Below, piece after piece: positions 32,331 through 44,522 of a stretch of 64,000 bases of DNA. Within the stretch, counting starts at the first letter, position 1. Each line of letters opens with the position of its first letter. The notes under the pieces were generated by a model that worked only from the letters and a program-made list of their open reading frames with translations, was not told the DNA's origin and searched no databases. The DNA is from Hygrophila difformis (lineage: Eukaryota; Streptophyta; Magnoliopsida; Lamiales; Acanthaceae). The position numbers and the translations under genes are program-made. The DNA is taken from positions 34,296,080 through 34,360,079 of the forward strand of contig JAOANR010000003.1 of the NCBI GenBank assembly GCA_030278955.1, in the 5' to 3' direction.

Positions 32331-34614
32331 TTCTATTTTGGAAACTCCAAAAATATTTTCTTTCATGATTTGTGTAAGTTGCATGGGTGTATTGGGCCTA
32401 GGCCCAATTCATCTGATTTCTATCCATTACACATCTCAACCCACTAGTGTCTATTTATTGTGTGCTTAACACCCACACAATACCAAAAATATTTTCTTAC
32501 TTTTATGTTTTTCTCTTTCATTGTGTGTATGAACGGATAATGAGAAACACCACAGATTAATGTTGGTGAAAGGTCCCTTCACAGGGATATCGACTAACCC
32601 GTCTTCTGTGTGTCAATCATTATCTGTTATTTTGCATGATCTGGTTAGTGGTTGGTGGAAGCTTCGGCGAGCGTTCTCTTCACTAAGAGTTTCGATTAGT
32701 CACTCAGCCAATTCCTAATCAGATACAGTTTTAATTTTCTTTATCTTAATTTCTCAACCTGAATTCAAGTTGCAATAGTATTAACTGATGCCGACCAACA
32801 TCAATTAAGACATATTACAGCAAGAAATATGTGGGTTTTTCTTCCACTCACAGACAAAAGAAAACTAATTGACGGCGGTCACCGTTGTTTGGAATTCTTT
32901 TTGTCTAAAATCAGTCATCTGGGGTAATTGGGAACCGGATAGCAGATGTTTGCAGCCCGGAAAACCCCAACTATCTCTGGCACTTTTTTTTAGCCGATTT
33001 CTCCTCATCTCAGGCTAATTCACTTTTGTGTATCACATTCTGTCTAATCCCACCATATATTTTGGGGTATTTTATTTTCCTCTTCATATACATGTATGCA
33101 TGATATTATTATGTAGATGTTCTGGTCTTATTGCTATTTTGGGGATCCTTCCCCTTGGACACAGAAGTCTTGATTTAAATCAGATGCTGCATAATAAATT
33201 TCCAACAAAAATTCCTTTATAAAATCCGGATCTGAGTAAGGGATAAATTCAACAGTTATGACTAATTCATATTCCACTGGGGGTTGATTTTGAGAGCTCA
33301 GAAGCAGAGTCAGCGATTAGGTCTCATCTAGACTGAAAGGATCTATGTTTTAATTGAGAGTTTAGTACCTGTCTAGGGAATGATTTTCAAATATTTAATT
33401 GCTCTCGAAATTGCTGTGTGTTGGAAATCTGATATTAGATATCGCATTAAGTCAATATCCACTTGGGTGTAGATGAGATGTGATAAATAATACTAGAGGA
33501 ACAACATATAGGCCTTGGTGAATTTATAAGGTAAGGTCGAGTATTCCTTCGACTACTATCTTCTTCTGCCAAAGTCTAGAATTGAGTCTTGAGTGAGTAC
33601 ATCCGGAATAGGTTCATTTATGGATCTATTTCATTTAGTTTGTATCTCATAACTACCCAGATGTTGTAAGCCCTGTGGCTTATTGATATCTCGGGGGTTC
33701 TTGATCTGCATCTGGTCACCAAGACCAGGGGCTCTTTTATACTAACGGAAAGAGACGTTTTTAACGATTCCGAGTGATAGATTTAAATGCTTTCTTTACA
33801 GCTTTCTTTACTGCTTTCCTTTTAAATGCTTTCATAGAGGTCACTCGGAAGAATTAGGGGCTGTCCATCTGTTAAAAGGTTTGAGAGTTATGGAATGGTT
33901 TGGGGCTTTATTTGAAACTTTGGATGTGACATGGGGGATTGATAGCAGTACTTGGCATGTCAACTAATGATTTGACAGGTGTTGCTCGTCCACCGTAAAT
34001 GATTAACATACTTTTGCAAGGCATTGCAAAGGGAGTTAAGAGTTTATGGTATCTTAGAAATTGCTGTCTTAAGAGCATGTAAACTCTTACTGTAAGTACC
34101 TGTCTGTTAAAGGGAACATGGTATAGAGAGCATGAGAGTTAGCTAACTGGAGGATTATCCCAAGCTAAGATCTGTGTATAAAAAAATGGAAGTTTAATTG
34201 TGTTTCATCTGAATCTTGTCCAATCTTTATTATTTCCTCCCTGTCCCTTCTGTCATATTTAACCTGCTTTCTAGATAGTGTAGCATAAGTTTAAATTGCT
34301 TTCGTAGTATAGATTTAATTGCTTTCCTCGATCTAGTTTACCATGCTTTGTAGAATAATTTCTACTGCTTTCATGATCTGGTTTAATTTATGTCAAGTAG
34401 TTGTTAGAAACCCTTGCAAAACTTGAAACGAGTAACCGAGTGGAAAATCTTAGTAAACGACGTGGGTCCTGCTTCCATCGCACATCCTCCAGTGAACGAT
34501 CCGGTACTTACTATAAATTACTGCAATTTTTGACCCGTGCGCTTTCGGGAGCACAGTTTCGTGACACGAGTAAATAAAAACAACATTTCGAGAAAATACT
34601 CATGTAGTGGGAAG

Positions 34615-34965
34615 AAGTTCAAAAGTTTCATGGCGCTATTGCCGGGGATCATAACTTGGGAGCGCCATGAAATGGGAAATTGTATTTAGACGATTCTTCA
34701 CTCCCCGGCGGCGTAATGAAACTCGTCAAAAGTTTCATGACGCTATTGCCGGGGAGGATGCAGCGCAGTTGCAATAAACATTACTCTATTAAGTATACTG
34801 GTATCTGGTAAGGATGAATCGTTTATCCCGCGCAGGTATCTTCTTGACATGAAATTAAGAGAAGCATTATGGTGCAGATACCTAGGACTTTCAGGGTGAC
34901 AGACTGAAGGTCCATCCCGGTTGCACCATGATACTTGTCAAAAGTTTCATGACTGGAAGGACCAC
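34615..34965 (+). repeat. Internal copies of the LTR-end/primer-site module
   Basis: CAAAAGTTTCATGGCGCTATTGCCGGGGATC (34617-34650), GTCAAAAGTTTCATGACGCTATTGCCGGGGAGGATGCAGCGC (34725-34766) and GTCAAAAGTTTCATGACTGG (34937-34956) resemble the true LTR end plus primer site at 35092-35135. So the LTR contains two fuller and one partial older copies of its own boundary. Confidence 0.8.
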
Positions 34966-35109
34966 AGCGCTATTTGAACCCCACGGGAGTAATAAAAAGG
35001 GAAATCTTAATATATCCTTAAACCCCTTCCCTACATCATAACTCTTATCATTTAATAAATCCACATCAGAAAATTACTCGTGTTGGCGAAGCTCGTCAAA
35101 AAAGTTTCA

Positions 35110-35128
35110 TGGCGCCGTTGCCGGGGAG
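35110..35128 (+). other. Primer binding site of element E, tRNA-Asp type
   Basis: TGGCGCCGTTGCCGGGGAG directly follows the LTR end. This is the tRNA-Asp type primer site characteristic of Athila/Tat elements. Confidence 0.85.
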
Positions 35129-35256
35129 GATGCAGCGCCGTTTACTAGGAGAATTACATTCCTGATTTACTCATAGATAGTTCTTGTATATGTTCTTGAA
35201 CTATTACTAACCTGGGGGTTGTACAGGTACTGTCAAAAGTTTGATACCAACTGCTT

Positions 35257-38200
35257 ATGCAACGGAGAAGGAGCACATTACCGGAGCTACCGTTCGATCT
35301 AGAAATAGAAAGGATCGCTCGCCAACTGAGGGCAGAAGCCAGAAGACGGAAGGAGCAGGAGCGTCGGAGCCGCACTTCACCTGAAACATCAAGCAGCAAT
35401 CTATCAGATATGGCAGAAAACCAAAACATTCCCCCGATCTTACCCATAGACCAACCACCAAATAACCCTGGTAATGGAGCTGACGGAGGAGTGGTAGAGC
35501 ATCCTAATCGTGCCAACGAAGAGGAAAATCTACCAAATCCTAATCAGCAACAATACCAGCAATTCCACCAACAACCACCACCACCAGTAAATCAATTTCA
35601 CCAAAACCAAAACATACCAAACCAACAATACCAAAACCAAGCTTTCAATCCAGATCAATTCCAAAACAACCCACAAGATCCACATAACTTCCAGCAATTT
35701 CCAAATTATCACCAGCAGTACCAGAACCAAGCTGAACAAGGAAATCAACAGCAGCAGCAAGCAGCAGCAGACTTCATGCAACCGATAGTGGAGCCCTATC
35801 TGGATGGACCTGGGAGAGCACATTTTCCTGCACGCAATTTCGAGCTCAAACCGGCACTCATTAATTTGGTGCAAAACAATCAGTTCTGCGGCGCAAATCA
35901 TGAGGACCCTCATGATCATCTCCAGACCTTCCTGGAGCTCTGCGACACGATCAAAAATCAGGGAGTCTCTCCTGATGCTATAAGGCTAATGTTGTTCCCA
36001 TTTTCTTTGTATAGTGGTGCCAGGGACTGGTATAAGTCATTGCCTATCAATCTGCGGAGCACTTGGGCAGACTTGGTGAGGAGCTTTTTGCTGAAGTATT
36101 TTCCAGAATCAAAGATTGAGGAAGGAAGAGCTAAGATTGGAGATTTTAAAATGAAGCCAGACGAGTCATTATATGATGCGAAGGAGAGATTCTTGGGCCT
36201 CATCAGGCGATGCCCCCAACATGGGTACGCACCATGGGAGCAATTGAGGAAATTCTACGGAGGACTCACCCATCCATGGAGAACAATGTTAGACGCCGCT
36301 GGCGGACGACATTTACTCCACTTGCCTATGGACCAAGCTTGGGAGAAGATTGAGACAATGTCTGTCAACAGATCCATCCTAAACACGGACGATAGGAAGG
36401 AGAATCCTCCTAGAAAAGTCTTTGCTGTAAGTGAAGGGAAAACAGATTTTGAAAAACTGCAAGAACAGGTAGCTGCGATACAGCTGAGTCAGGATAAAGG
36501 GAAGGGAACGGACGCTTCTCAGGCAAGAACCTCATCAGACCAAGTTCAAACACAGCAATCGGGAGTTGTCTGTGGACTGTGTCAGGGACCTCATCCAACT
36601 GACACATGTCAACAGATAGCTACCGAAAGCTGTAATTATGCCGGGAACTACCAAAATCGCCATCCCAACCTCTCTTATTCCAACAACAATGCACTTAACG
36701 CGCATTTGTTGCAGCCAAACCAGCCCAACCAGTTCCAAAACCCACAGCAAAACTTCAGACCTCAGAACCAAGGATTCGTCCAGCAAAGAGTGCAGAACTT
36801 TCAAAATCCGAATCAGAATTTCCAACCTCAAATCCAACAAAGGCCTAATCAGAACCAAGGCCAGAATTTCCAGAATTTCCAGCCCCAACCTGATCAGAAT
36901 CAGCAATATAACCAAAGGCCACCATCTCGTTTGGAGAACCTGATGACTGAATTTATAGCCAACCAGAAGGATATAAATCAGCAACTGCAGTCATCAATCA
37001 AGAATGTGGAGACGCAAGTCACCCAATTGGCCAAGGAACTACAGAACAGGGGGAAAGGAACACTTCCAAGCAGTACTGAAGCTAACCCGCAGTGTAAAGC
37101 AATCACATTACGGGGAGGCAAGACTCTGAAAGGAATTGTTGGACATGGAAAAGAGACGGCCGAGGAGGAAAAGGATCTAGTGGAGGGTGAAAAAGGAAGT
37201 GAAAGGATCGAAGGAGGAGATGGTATTGGATTGGACAAGGACAAATCAGAAACAGCTATTTCGCAGGCTGAAGCTGCAAAGGGAGCTGAAAAGGGTAGGG
37301 TTGAAGGTACAACTTCCTTCTCTTTACCACCAAAAACTAATAATAATAAGTACATGCCAAGGGTGCCATACCCGGCACGTCTTAAAAACAAGGAGCAAGA
37401 TGAAAAATTTAAAAAGTTTTTAGAAAGACTGAAAGCTGTCGAGATCACTATTCCATTGGTCGAAATGATTTCAGAAATGCCCGTCTATGCTAAATTTCTT
37501 AAAGAAATGATTTCAGGGAGGAGAAAAGCTGAGCAGGAGGAAGTAGTGATTTTGAACAGTAGCTGCAGTGCCATTATTCAAAGAGTGCTACCGGAGAAGA
37601 AGGAAGATCCAGGATGCATTACATTGCCAATCCACATCGGGAAAACTAATGTTGGAAAAGGGTTGTGCGATCTAGGATCGAGCATCAACGTTATGCCACT
37701 TGCCATGGTGAAACGTCTTCACTTGGGGACAATTGAACCGGTTACAATGAAGTTACAGCTGGCAGACCGATCAATTACCCATCCAATCGGAATCCTGAAG
37801 GACGTAATTGTCAAGACGGGAGGGACTCTCTTCCCCGTCGACTTCATTATTTTGGATATAGAGGAGGATTACGAGATGCCACTGATCTTAGGCCGTCCCT
37901 TTCTCTCAACCGGCGGTGCACTTATAGACGCTCGATCAAATGAAATCAAGCTCCGAGTCGGAGAAGAAGAATTGGATTTCAACATGGGAAAGCTGCAGAA
38001 GTTCCCGTCTGAGGGATCTTGTTCCATTTTTGATGTAATTGATAGTAGGAGTGAGGATGAGAGCATAGACTCTGTGACTGATGAGCCGAGCAAAGTTTCA
38101 AAACAGGTACTGAAGCCTGAAGGTGCAGAGCAACCAAGGAGCTGCAACGCTGTCCACTTCGAGGATCCTATCTCTGGGGACCTTGAAGAATTCGATGGAG

Positions 38201-41200
38201 TTGAATTCATCCCGGAGGAAGAGGAAAGCACTGCTGAGGAGGAAGTGGATCCTGTACTGACACAGGATCCTGAAGGTAAATCTGATCTCTCTCTCCCACT
38301 CATTTCTCGCAAATTGCTGCCTTCCGTTGAATGCCCACCAGAGCTTGAACTTAAAATACTTCCGGATCATCTTAAGTACGCTTTTCTCGCTGAACATAAA
38401 AGATTACCGGTGATTGTGTCAGCCAAGCTGACACAAGAACAAGAAAAAGCTCTGGTAGACATTCTAAAGAAATATGTACATGCAATCGGATGGACCATTT
38501 CTGATATAAAAGGAATAAGCCCCTCTGTTTGCATGCACAGAATTTTAATGGAAGAGGAGTATAAGCCCTCAAGGCAACCACAAAGGCGTCTGAACCCCCA
38601 TATGCAGGAAGTGGTAAGGAAAGAAGTTATCAAGCTCTTAGATGTTGGTATCATCTATCCTATCTCTGATAGCAAATGGGTTAGCCCAGTGCAGGTCGTA
38701 CCTAAACGTGGGGGGATCTGTGTAACGACTAACGAGCAAGGAGAAGAAGTGGCGACGCGTCCAGTGACCGGTTGGAGAGTTTGCATCGACTACCGGAAGC
38801 TTAATACCGCTACCAGGAAGGATCATTTCCCCTTGCCATTCATTGATCAGATGCTGGAGAGGTTGGCCGGAAGGGAGTACTACTGCTTTTTGGATGGGTA
38901 CTCTGGCTATAATCAGATTGTAATAGCTAGTGAGGATCACGACAAGACCACGTTCACATGTCCATATGGAACTTTTGCATACAGGCGCATGCCTTTTGGA
39001 CTTTGTAATGCGCCTGCCACATTTCAAAGATGCATGATGTCAATTTTCTCAGAATTTATCGAAAAATGCATTGAAGTTTTCATGGACGACTTCTCTGTGT
39101 ATGGAGATACTTTTGATGAATGCTTGACTAATCTTGCACAAATTTTGAAAAGATGTGAGGACACCAACCTAGTTTTGAACTGGGAGAAGTGCCATTTCAT
39201 GGTCACCGAAGGGATAGTGTTGGGTCACCGCATCTCGCGCGCAGGTATCGAAGTCGACAGAGCTAAGGTTTCCGTCATCTCAAACCTTCCATTGCCTAAT
39301 TCAATAAAAGCAGTTAGGAGTTTCTTAGGGCATGCCGGTTTCTACCGGAGATTCATAAAAGACTTTTCTAAAATTGCCAAGCCGCTCACTAACTTGCTTT
39401 GTAAAGAAAACCCTTTTGTAATAAATGAAGCGTGTGTTCAAGCCTTTGACACGCTCAAAGAAATGTTGATTTCCGCTCCAATAGTGCAACCACCCGATTG
39501 GTCAATGCCTTTCGAGGTAATGTGTGATGCAAGTGATCTCGCCGTGGGTGCAGTCCTAGGGCAACATAAGGAAGGGAAGCATTGCGTAATTCATTATGCA
39601 AGTCATGCCCTGAATGAGGCCCAAATCAACTACACCACCACGGAGAAGGAGATGTATGCTGTGGTTTTTGCGTTTGACAAATTCAGACAATACCTCATTG
39701 GTACGAAAACCACAGTGTACACAGATCACTCTGCACTGAGATACTTGTTTAGCAAACAAGACGCCAAACCTCGATTAATCAGGTGGGTACTTTTGTTGCA
39801 AGAATTTAACATCATAATAAAAGATAGAAAAGGCAGAGACAATGGTGCTGCTGACCATTTGTCTCGACTAGAAAATGATAAAAATGAGCTAGCCGTAAAT
39901 GAGAATTTTCCGGACGAACAACTGTTTGCCTTGCATCTTCATGATCAAGCTTGTCCGTGGTTTTCCGATATTGCTAACTTTTTAGCATGCGGAATAACCC
40001 CACCATTTCAAAGCAGAGGCCACAAAGCGAGGTTCAACCGAGATGTAGTTAACTACTTCTGGGAAGACCCTTACCTCTTCAAGCATTGTGCAGATTCGAT
40101 TATTAGACGATGTGTAACTGAGCACGAGGCTTATCAAATCGCTAAGAAATGCCATGAATCGGAATACGGAGGTCACCATGGCCCCACTCGAACAGCTCAT
40201 AAGGTACTCGAGTGCGGTTTTTATTGGCCTACCATTTACGAGGACTGCAAAGCGTTTGTTAAAGCTTGCGACAGATGCCAAAGACTAGGGAATATCTCCA
40301 AGAAGGATGAGATGCCTCAACAAGGAATTCTCACTCTCGAGATTTTCGATGTATGGGGTATTGACTTCATGGGACCATTTCCGACATCTGATGGGAACCA
40401 TTACATCTTGGTAGCTGTCGATTATGTTTCCAAGTGGGTTGAGGCTGTTGCACTGCCAACCAATGATGGCAACCAGGTCGTCAAATTTTTGAAAAATAAC
40501 ATTTTCAATAGATTTGGTGTACCCAGGGTGATCATATCAGATGGAGGAACCCATTTTGTTAATAAAGCATTTGCAAATCTTATGAGCAAAAATGGGATTC
40601 TCCACAAGATCGGCACGCCTTATCATCCCCAAACCAGTGGTCAGGTCGAGGTCTCTAACCGCGAAATCAAACATATACTCGAGGCCACTGTGGGGACAAC
40701 TCGCAAAGATTGGTCACGTAAGCTCAATGATGCTTTATGGGCATACCGCACTGCATTCAAGACTCCCATTGGGATGTCTCCTTACAGACTCATCTTCGGA
40801 AAAGCCTGTCATTTGCCCGTAGAACTAGAGCATAAGGCTTACTGGGCCGTACGAATGCTCAATTTTGACTCCCGAGTTGCTCAGGGTAAGCGCAAGTTGG
40901 ACCTCAATGAAATTGAGGAAATACGTGCGCAAGCTTATGAAAGCTCGAGGATTTATAAAGAGCGGACCCAGAAGTTACACGATCGTCGTATTAAATCTAA
41001 ACACTTCTATGTTGGCCAGAATGTCTTGTTATTTAATTCTAGGTTGAAGCTATTCCCCGGAAAGCTTAAATCCAGATGGGAAGGGCCATACGAAGTGATG
41101 CACGTGTTTGAAAGTGGAGCTGTCAGGATCCGAACTGACAAGGGAGAGCTGGTGGTGAATGGACACAGACTGAAGGAGTATCTTGGGCAGTTCGACCCCG

Positions 41201-41244
41201 AAAAAGAAGCTCAGATGACAACAGAACCGGCTTATGTTCAATAA
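35257..41244 (+). CDS. Element E gag-pol polyprotein (Athila, Ty3/gypsy), intact ORF
   Basis: A single uninterrupted frame of 1995 codons starting at ATG 35257, 148 bp after the LTR. Order: Gln/Asn-rich N-terminus (residues ~75-175); Athila gag core (~177-385, [20 protein letters not shown]); a weak Cys motif ([13 protein letters not shown], ~438); a second Gln/Asn-rich stretch; protease with DLGSSIN (~804) and ILGRPFLST (~877); RT (~1086-1400) with catalytic FMDDF (~1275); RNase H ([21 protein letters not shown]); integrase with HHCC (HH ... CDRC) and D35E (Asp in DFMGPF ~1702, DGGTHF ~1761, QVEVSNRE 36 positions on). It supplies particle formation, reverse transcription and integration. No inactivating change is visible, so the element may still be or recently have been active. 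Confidence 0.95.
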   Translation: MQRRRSTLPELPFDLEIERIARQLRAEARRRKEQERRSRTSPETSSSNLSDMAENQNIPPILPIDQPPNNPGNGADGGVVEHPNRANEEENLPNPNQQQYQQFHQQPPPPVNQFHQNQNIPNQQYQNQAFNPDQFQNNPQDPHNFQQFPNYHQQYQNQAEQGNQQQQQAAADFMQPIVEPYLDGPGRAHFPARNFELKPALINLVQNNQFCGANHEDPHDHLQTFLELCDTIKNQGVSPDAIRLMLFPFSLYSGARDWYKSLPINLRSTWADLVRSFLLKYFPESKIEEGRAKIGDFKMKPDESLYDAKERFLGLIRRCPQHGYAPWEQLRKFYGGLTHPWRTMLDAAGGRHLLHLPMDQAWEKIETMSVNRSILNTDDRKENPPRKVFAVSEGKTDFEKLQEQVAAIQLSQDKGKGTDASQARTSSDQVQTQQSGVVCGLCQGPHPTDTCQQIATESCNYAGNYQNRHPNLSYSNNNALNAHLLQPNQPNQFQNPQQNFRPQNQGFVQQRVQNFQNPNQNFQPQIQQRPNQNQGQNFQNFQPQPDQNQQYNQRPPSRLENLMTEFIANQKDINQQLQSSIKNVETQVTQLAKELQNRGKGTLPSSTEANPQCKAITLRGGKTLKGIVGHGKETAEEEKDLVEGEKGSERIEGGDGIGLDKDKSETAISQAEAAKGAEKGRVEGTTSFSLPPKTNNNKYMPRVPYPARLKNKEQDEKFKKFLERLKAVEITIPLVEMISEMPVYAKFLKEMISGRRKAEQEEVVILNSSCSAIIQRVLPEKKEDPGCITLPIHIGKTNVGKGLCDLGSSINVMPLAMVKRLHLGTIEPVTMKLQLADRSITHPIGILKDVIVKTGGTLFPVDFIILDIEEDYEMPLILGRPFLSTGGALIDARSNEIKLRVGEEELDFNMGKLQKFPSEGSCSIFDVIDSRSEDESIDSVTDEPSKVSKQVLKPEGAEQPRSCNAVHFEDPISGDLEEFDGVEFIPEEEESTAEEEVDPVLTQDPEGKSDLSLPLISRKLLPSVECPPELELKILPDHLKYAFLAEHKRLPVIVSAKLTQEQEKALVDILKKYVHAIGWTISDIKGISPSVCMHRILMEEEYKPSRQPQRRLNPHMQEVVRKEVIKLLDVGIIYPISDSKWVSPVQVVPKRGGICVTTNEQGEEVATRPVTGWRVCIDYRKLNTATRKDHFPLPFIDQMLERLAGREYYCFLDGYSGYNQIVIASEDHDKTTFTCPYGTFAYRRMPFGLCNAPATFQRCMMSIFSEFIEKCIEVFMDDFSVYGDTFDECLTNLAQILKRCEDTNLVLNWEKCHFMVTEGIVLGHRISRAGIEVDRAKVSVISNLPLPNSIKAVRSFLGHAGFYRRFIKDFSKIAKPLTNLLCKENPFVINEACVQAFDTLKEMLISAPIVQPPDWSMPFEVMCDASDLAVGAVLGQHKEGKHCVIHYASHALNEAQINYTTTEKEMYAVVFAFDKFRQYLIGTKTTVYTDHSALRYLFSKQDAKPRLIRWVLLLQEFNIIIKDRKGRDNGAADHLSRLENDKNELAVNENFPDEQLFALHLHDQACPWFSDIANFLACGITPPFQSRGHKARFNRDVVNYFWEDPYLFKHCADSIIRRCVTEHEAYQIAKKCHESEYGGHHGPTRTAHKVLECGFYWPTIYEDCKAFVKACDRCQRLGNISKKDEMPQQGILTLEIFDVWGIDFMGPFPTSDGNHYILVAVDYVSKWVEAVALPTNDGNQVVKFLKNNIFNRFGVPRVIISDGGTHFVNKAFANLMSKNGILHKIGTPYHPQTSGQVEVSNREIKHILEATVGTTRKDWSRKLNDALWAYRTAFKTPIGMSPYRLIFGKACHLPVELEHKAYWAVRMLNFDSRVAQGKRKLDLNEIEEIRAQAYESSRIYKERTQKLHDRRIKSKHFYVGQNVLLFNSRLKLFPGKLKSRWEGPYEVMHVFESGAVRIRTDKGELVVNGHRLKEYLGQFDPEKEAQMTTEPAYVQ

Positions 41245-41344
41245 ATATTATACATATATTTACTTACTTATTTATTACTTTCTTCATTTATTTTATTGGG
41301 ACAAAGTATCCAAAAAATCAAGTGAACATTTAGAGTACTAAGAC

Positions 41345-41369
41345 TCTAAATGTGAGGATGTTGATATTT
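41345..41369 (+). other. Internal polypurine-tract/LTR-start look-alike
   Basis: CTCTAAATGTGAGGATGTTGATA closely resembles the true polypurine tract and LTR start at 46258-46277 (ATTAAATGTGAGGATGTTGATA). Sequence after it does not continue like the LTR, except for a later AATTCGAATT array. Confidence 0.6.
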
Positions 41370-42244
41370 GGAGAAAACCTAATACCTTTTCATAATTGTT
41401 TTGCAGGAATTCGAGGAACCAACAAAAAGAAAGATAAAGCTTCCAAAAACCAGGTTCCCGGTTGGGGTAACATTACATTTAATGGAGGTTAATTTTGGAA
41501 TTTAGAGAAATCTAAAATCCAGAATACATTCATAAAATAAAATTGTTAACCCAACCTAATTTATGCAAGCAATATGTTTTAGATTCTCATTCGGTGTAGA
41601 TATGTTTGCTTTTGAACTCATATAATTTTTGGAAAAACCTAAAAATTTTCCTAAGTCTTGAATGTGGTATACTTCTCATTTCAAGAAAATTCGAATTAAT
41701 TCGAATTGCTTGGAACATACCACATAAGACATTTTGCCTTGGAATTTTTCACTCTCGGATCTGTTAATTCGAGTTATTCTAGCAATTCGAATTAATTCGA
41801 ATTGCCATGAAAATTCGAATTGGCAACCAAGGCAAACAAATTTTCGGATTTATATAGGCCAAGTAGTGCAATTCGAATTATAAGGCAATTCGAATTAATT
41901 CGAATTGCCTAACTAATTCGAATTGGCAGGCACAAGGCATTTTCCTTAGCAAGTGAGCAATGCGAGTTATTCTAGCAATTCGAATTAATTCGAATTGCTT
42001 GAATAATTCGAATTAGCTCATTTCAGCCTTGTGCAGATTTTGCCCACATTCTCAAGTTCGAATTATGAACCAATTCGAATTAATTCGAATTGATCTCAGT
42101 AATTCGAACTTGTCTGGTTTCTCTGTTTTTCAAGCCAATTCGAATTAATTCGAATTGGCCTGAATAACTCGCATCTCTCACAGATAGCATCAATTCGAAT
42201 TAATTCGAATTGATGCAATAATTCGAACTCCCCTTCCAAAAATC
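41370..42244. repeat. Non-coding spacer with third AATTCGAATT array
   Basis: From about 41688 to 42228 copies of AATTCGAATTAATTCGAATT recur, often as larger imperfect palindromes. They stop about 20 bp upstream of a TATA box. No ORF. It is the promoter-side region of the two-exon gene that follows. Confidence 0.85.
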
Positions 42245-42256
42245 CTTTATATATCC
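42245..42256 (+). promoter_or_regulatory. TATA box of internal gene in element E
   Basis: CTTTATATATCC, 133 bp upstream of the ATG at 42389 and followed by a C/T-rich leader (TTTCCCCCCACTTCCATCAC), a usual plant core-promoter layout. Confidence 0.6.
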
Positions 42257-42388
42257 GTGTTTCCCCCCACTTCCATCACTTTCACTTTTCACATTTCCAA
42301 AACACCCGTGTTTTCTCTCTCGCGAACCCTTCTTCCTCGCGAAACCAGCAACTCTTTTCAAGCTTTCCTCCGGCCAAATCACTCAGAA

Positions 42389-44522
42389 ATGGCTTCGTCG
42401 TCGTCAAACCCTAGTGGGAGTCGGGGGTAAGTGCTTCTTTTCCATTTTCGCACTCGATTTTCGCAATTTTAGTTTGTCTCTTCGTATTCCTTGCGAAATC
42501 GAGGTTGGGGAGGGAATGTGTTTCGTTTTTCATGATGGGGATGGTCGGAATGTGCCTGGAATGTGTTAGGTTGTTCAGGAATAAGGATAAAACCACTAGG
42601 GCAGAACCTAAATTTTTTTAGAGCTTTTTGTGAAACTGCCATTGATGGAGTCGAGTGTTTCTGTGAAGGGAAATTCTTTTATTTTGAAAATGAGGGTTTC
42701 AAAACCCTTAAAGATTTGATTTTTGTTCATATTGCAGTATTGTTGTGCCATTTGTGTCTTTGTGTGTATTTGTGTTATCTGTGTTTGTGTTTTGCTAATC
42801 TGTGAATAGGGTTAACACGGTGGTCGTGCTTGGTTCAGCCACTGTGTTGTTTTTCAATAGATAGTGGGTGATGATGACTGAAAATGCATACTGATAATAT
42901 CTACAAAATTTCATGTTTTTAAAGCATGAGTTTTGTTGGTGACATTAGTACATTACAGTAGTATAGATAGATCAACTGTTCTCGTTTCTGTTAGTGTTTG
43001 CATGCATAATAGTATATGAATACTTTGGCAATAAATGCTTCTGTCGGGTACATGTTGCCCACATTCTGCAAACTCAACTCTAGAAGTTGATTTTTGCACA
43101 TCCGGGACACATGGTACAGCCGAAACCATGCCAAAATTTTTCCAACACTTTTGGCATGGCATTTATGTGTAAAAAGACAAAATGATAGATTGTTCTTTTT
43201 AGTTTAAAGTGTTTGATCCTTGTCAATTTAGAACAAGTGGGAAATACTTGTAAGGAATGTTTTGTTTTATTCCTTAAAAAACCACTTTCCAAAACAAAAT
43301 CCAAATGGGGGACCACTTACACCCCCAATTTCATTAAATAAACAAGTCAACACCTTTTCATAAAAATCCAAAAATCACCTTTTATATGTGTGCATGTCTA
43401 ATTTTTATCTTTAATTCTTATCTTTGGTCACGGTCCATTATACATACTAGTAATTGTATGATTTATCGCTTGCATTCGATTTTCATCATTAATCTCTTAT
43501 CTTCCCTACCTCACACGATTTAAATCACTTTTTAAGTGATAAAAATCGATTTCCTTCGTAGGCTCAATGACCTACGAAATTCTCTCTTTTTGGTCCTTCG
43601 ACCACCCAAAAACATCTTAGACTATTTATAGTCCAAGAAAAATTTCTAAGGGATCAAGATCCTTCTCTCTCTCTTACTTTCCTTATTTTTGTTATAATAA
43701 GAGTAGATTTGATAATCTGACCACTTGGACTTTCATAGTGTGCCGCAAGTGAGACAGGTGTTAGAAAGTGAACTGTATTTCGAAGTGGCTGAAGGTATTA
43801 GGCTGAGAGTCTCAGACCTAATCATCTCTCCATGTCTTTTCAGAGACATCATCCTCCTAGCACCAAACGAAGATCACGAGGAAGAAACTCAACTACTGGA
43901 TCTGCCAGTAGAGCTCCTGGGAGAAATCCTCTCCCGCATCGGGGAGGATTGCATCAAGAAAGTGTGGAGGGTCAGAGGAGTGTGCACCAAGCTAAGGGAC
44001 GCAGCTGATCTTCCCATCGTCTACAAAAGGTGTGAACTGGAAACCACCATCGTCAAGATGTGGGAGCAGAGGTTGGAACCGCAAAAAGAGGCACTCATGG
44101 CCAAATGCGTAGAAGCTGGCAACTATAACCTGAAACTCATCCCAGCCCTGCAGGCATTCGGAGCAGGAAACGAGACTCTGGCTTGTGAGCTGCTAAAGGA
44201 AGGGATTGAGGACAACCACAAGGCCTCAATCTTTGTCCAGGGATACATGCTGCTCAGCAGGCTGGACAATGAACAAGTCCAGCAGGGAGTGTCAATGATC
44301 GACAAGATCATAACCAGCAGGTTCGTCATGCAATACGTTGGGACCAACGTCTTTGCATGGTTGGCTGATAGCCTGGAGACACCCGACTTGTTTGGAGACC
44401 AAGGACCAAGGGTCTACTGCACCAGGGTAATGGAGGAAGATGAGGATGACATGGTAGATTTCTGTGTACCCTGCAGCTTGACGAATTATGTCCATTGGAC
44501 CAGAATTTTCTTCCAAGGATAG
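42389..44522 (+). CDS. F-box-like protein gene carried by element E, two exons (42389-42426, 43739-44522)
   Basis: Exon 1 reads MASSSSNPSGSRG and meets GTAAGT at 42427. The downstream frame has no Met before the F-box, but an AG at 43738 joins it in phase (GG|T, Gly), giving about 273 residues. From residue ~65 comes an F-box-like motif (LLDLPVELLGEILSRIGEDC, VRGVCTKLRDAADLP). Next is a helical region with a Sel1/TPR-like look (CVEAGNYNLKLIPALQAFGA, ACELLKEGIEDNHKASIFV), as in the plant At2g35280/At1g67623-type F-box family. Such proteins would link targets to SCF ubiquitin ligases via SKP1. The gene lies between pol and the 3' LTR, sense to the element, where some Athila elements have an env-like ORF; no signal peptide or transmembrane segment is seen. 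The F-box call is by eye. Confidence 0.6.

Larger units (their letters stand above)
30213..35109 (+). mobile_element. 5' LTR of element E (Athila), 4897 bp
   Basis: Begins TGATAATGGCCAAAATTG, ends AAAAAAGTTTCA and pairs with 46274-51194 (4921 bp). Near-identical apart from scattered substitutions and small indels, including a 26-bp loss in the AATTCGAATT array. Such long LTRs are usual for Athila-type elements. Several track-length ORFs inside it are repeated in both LTRs and show no coding features. Confidence 0.95.

Noticed and set aside
35530..35919. Long minus-strand ORF within element E gag
   Set aside because: Antisense shadow of the Gln/Asn-rich gag coding sequence.
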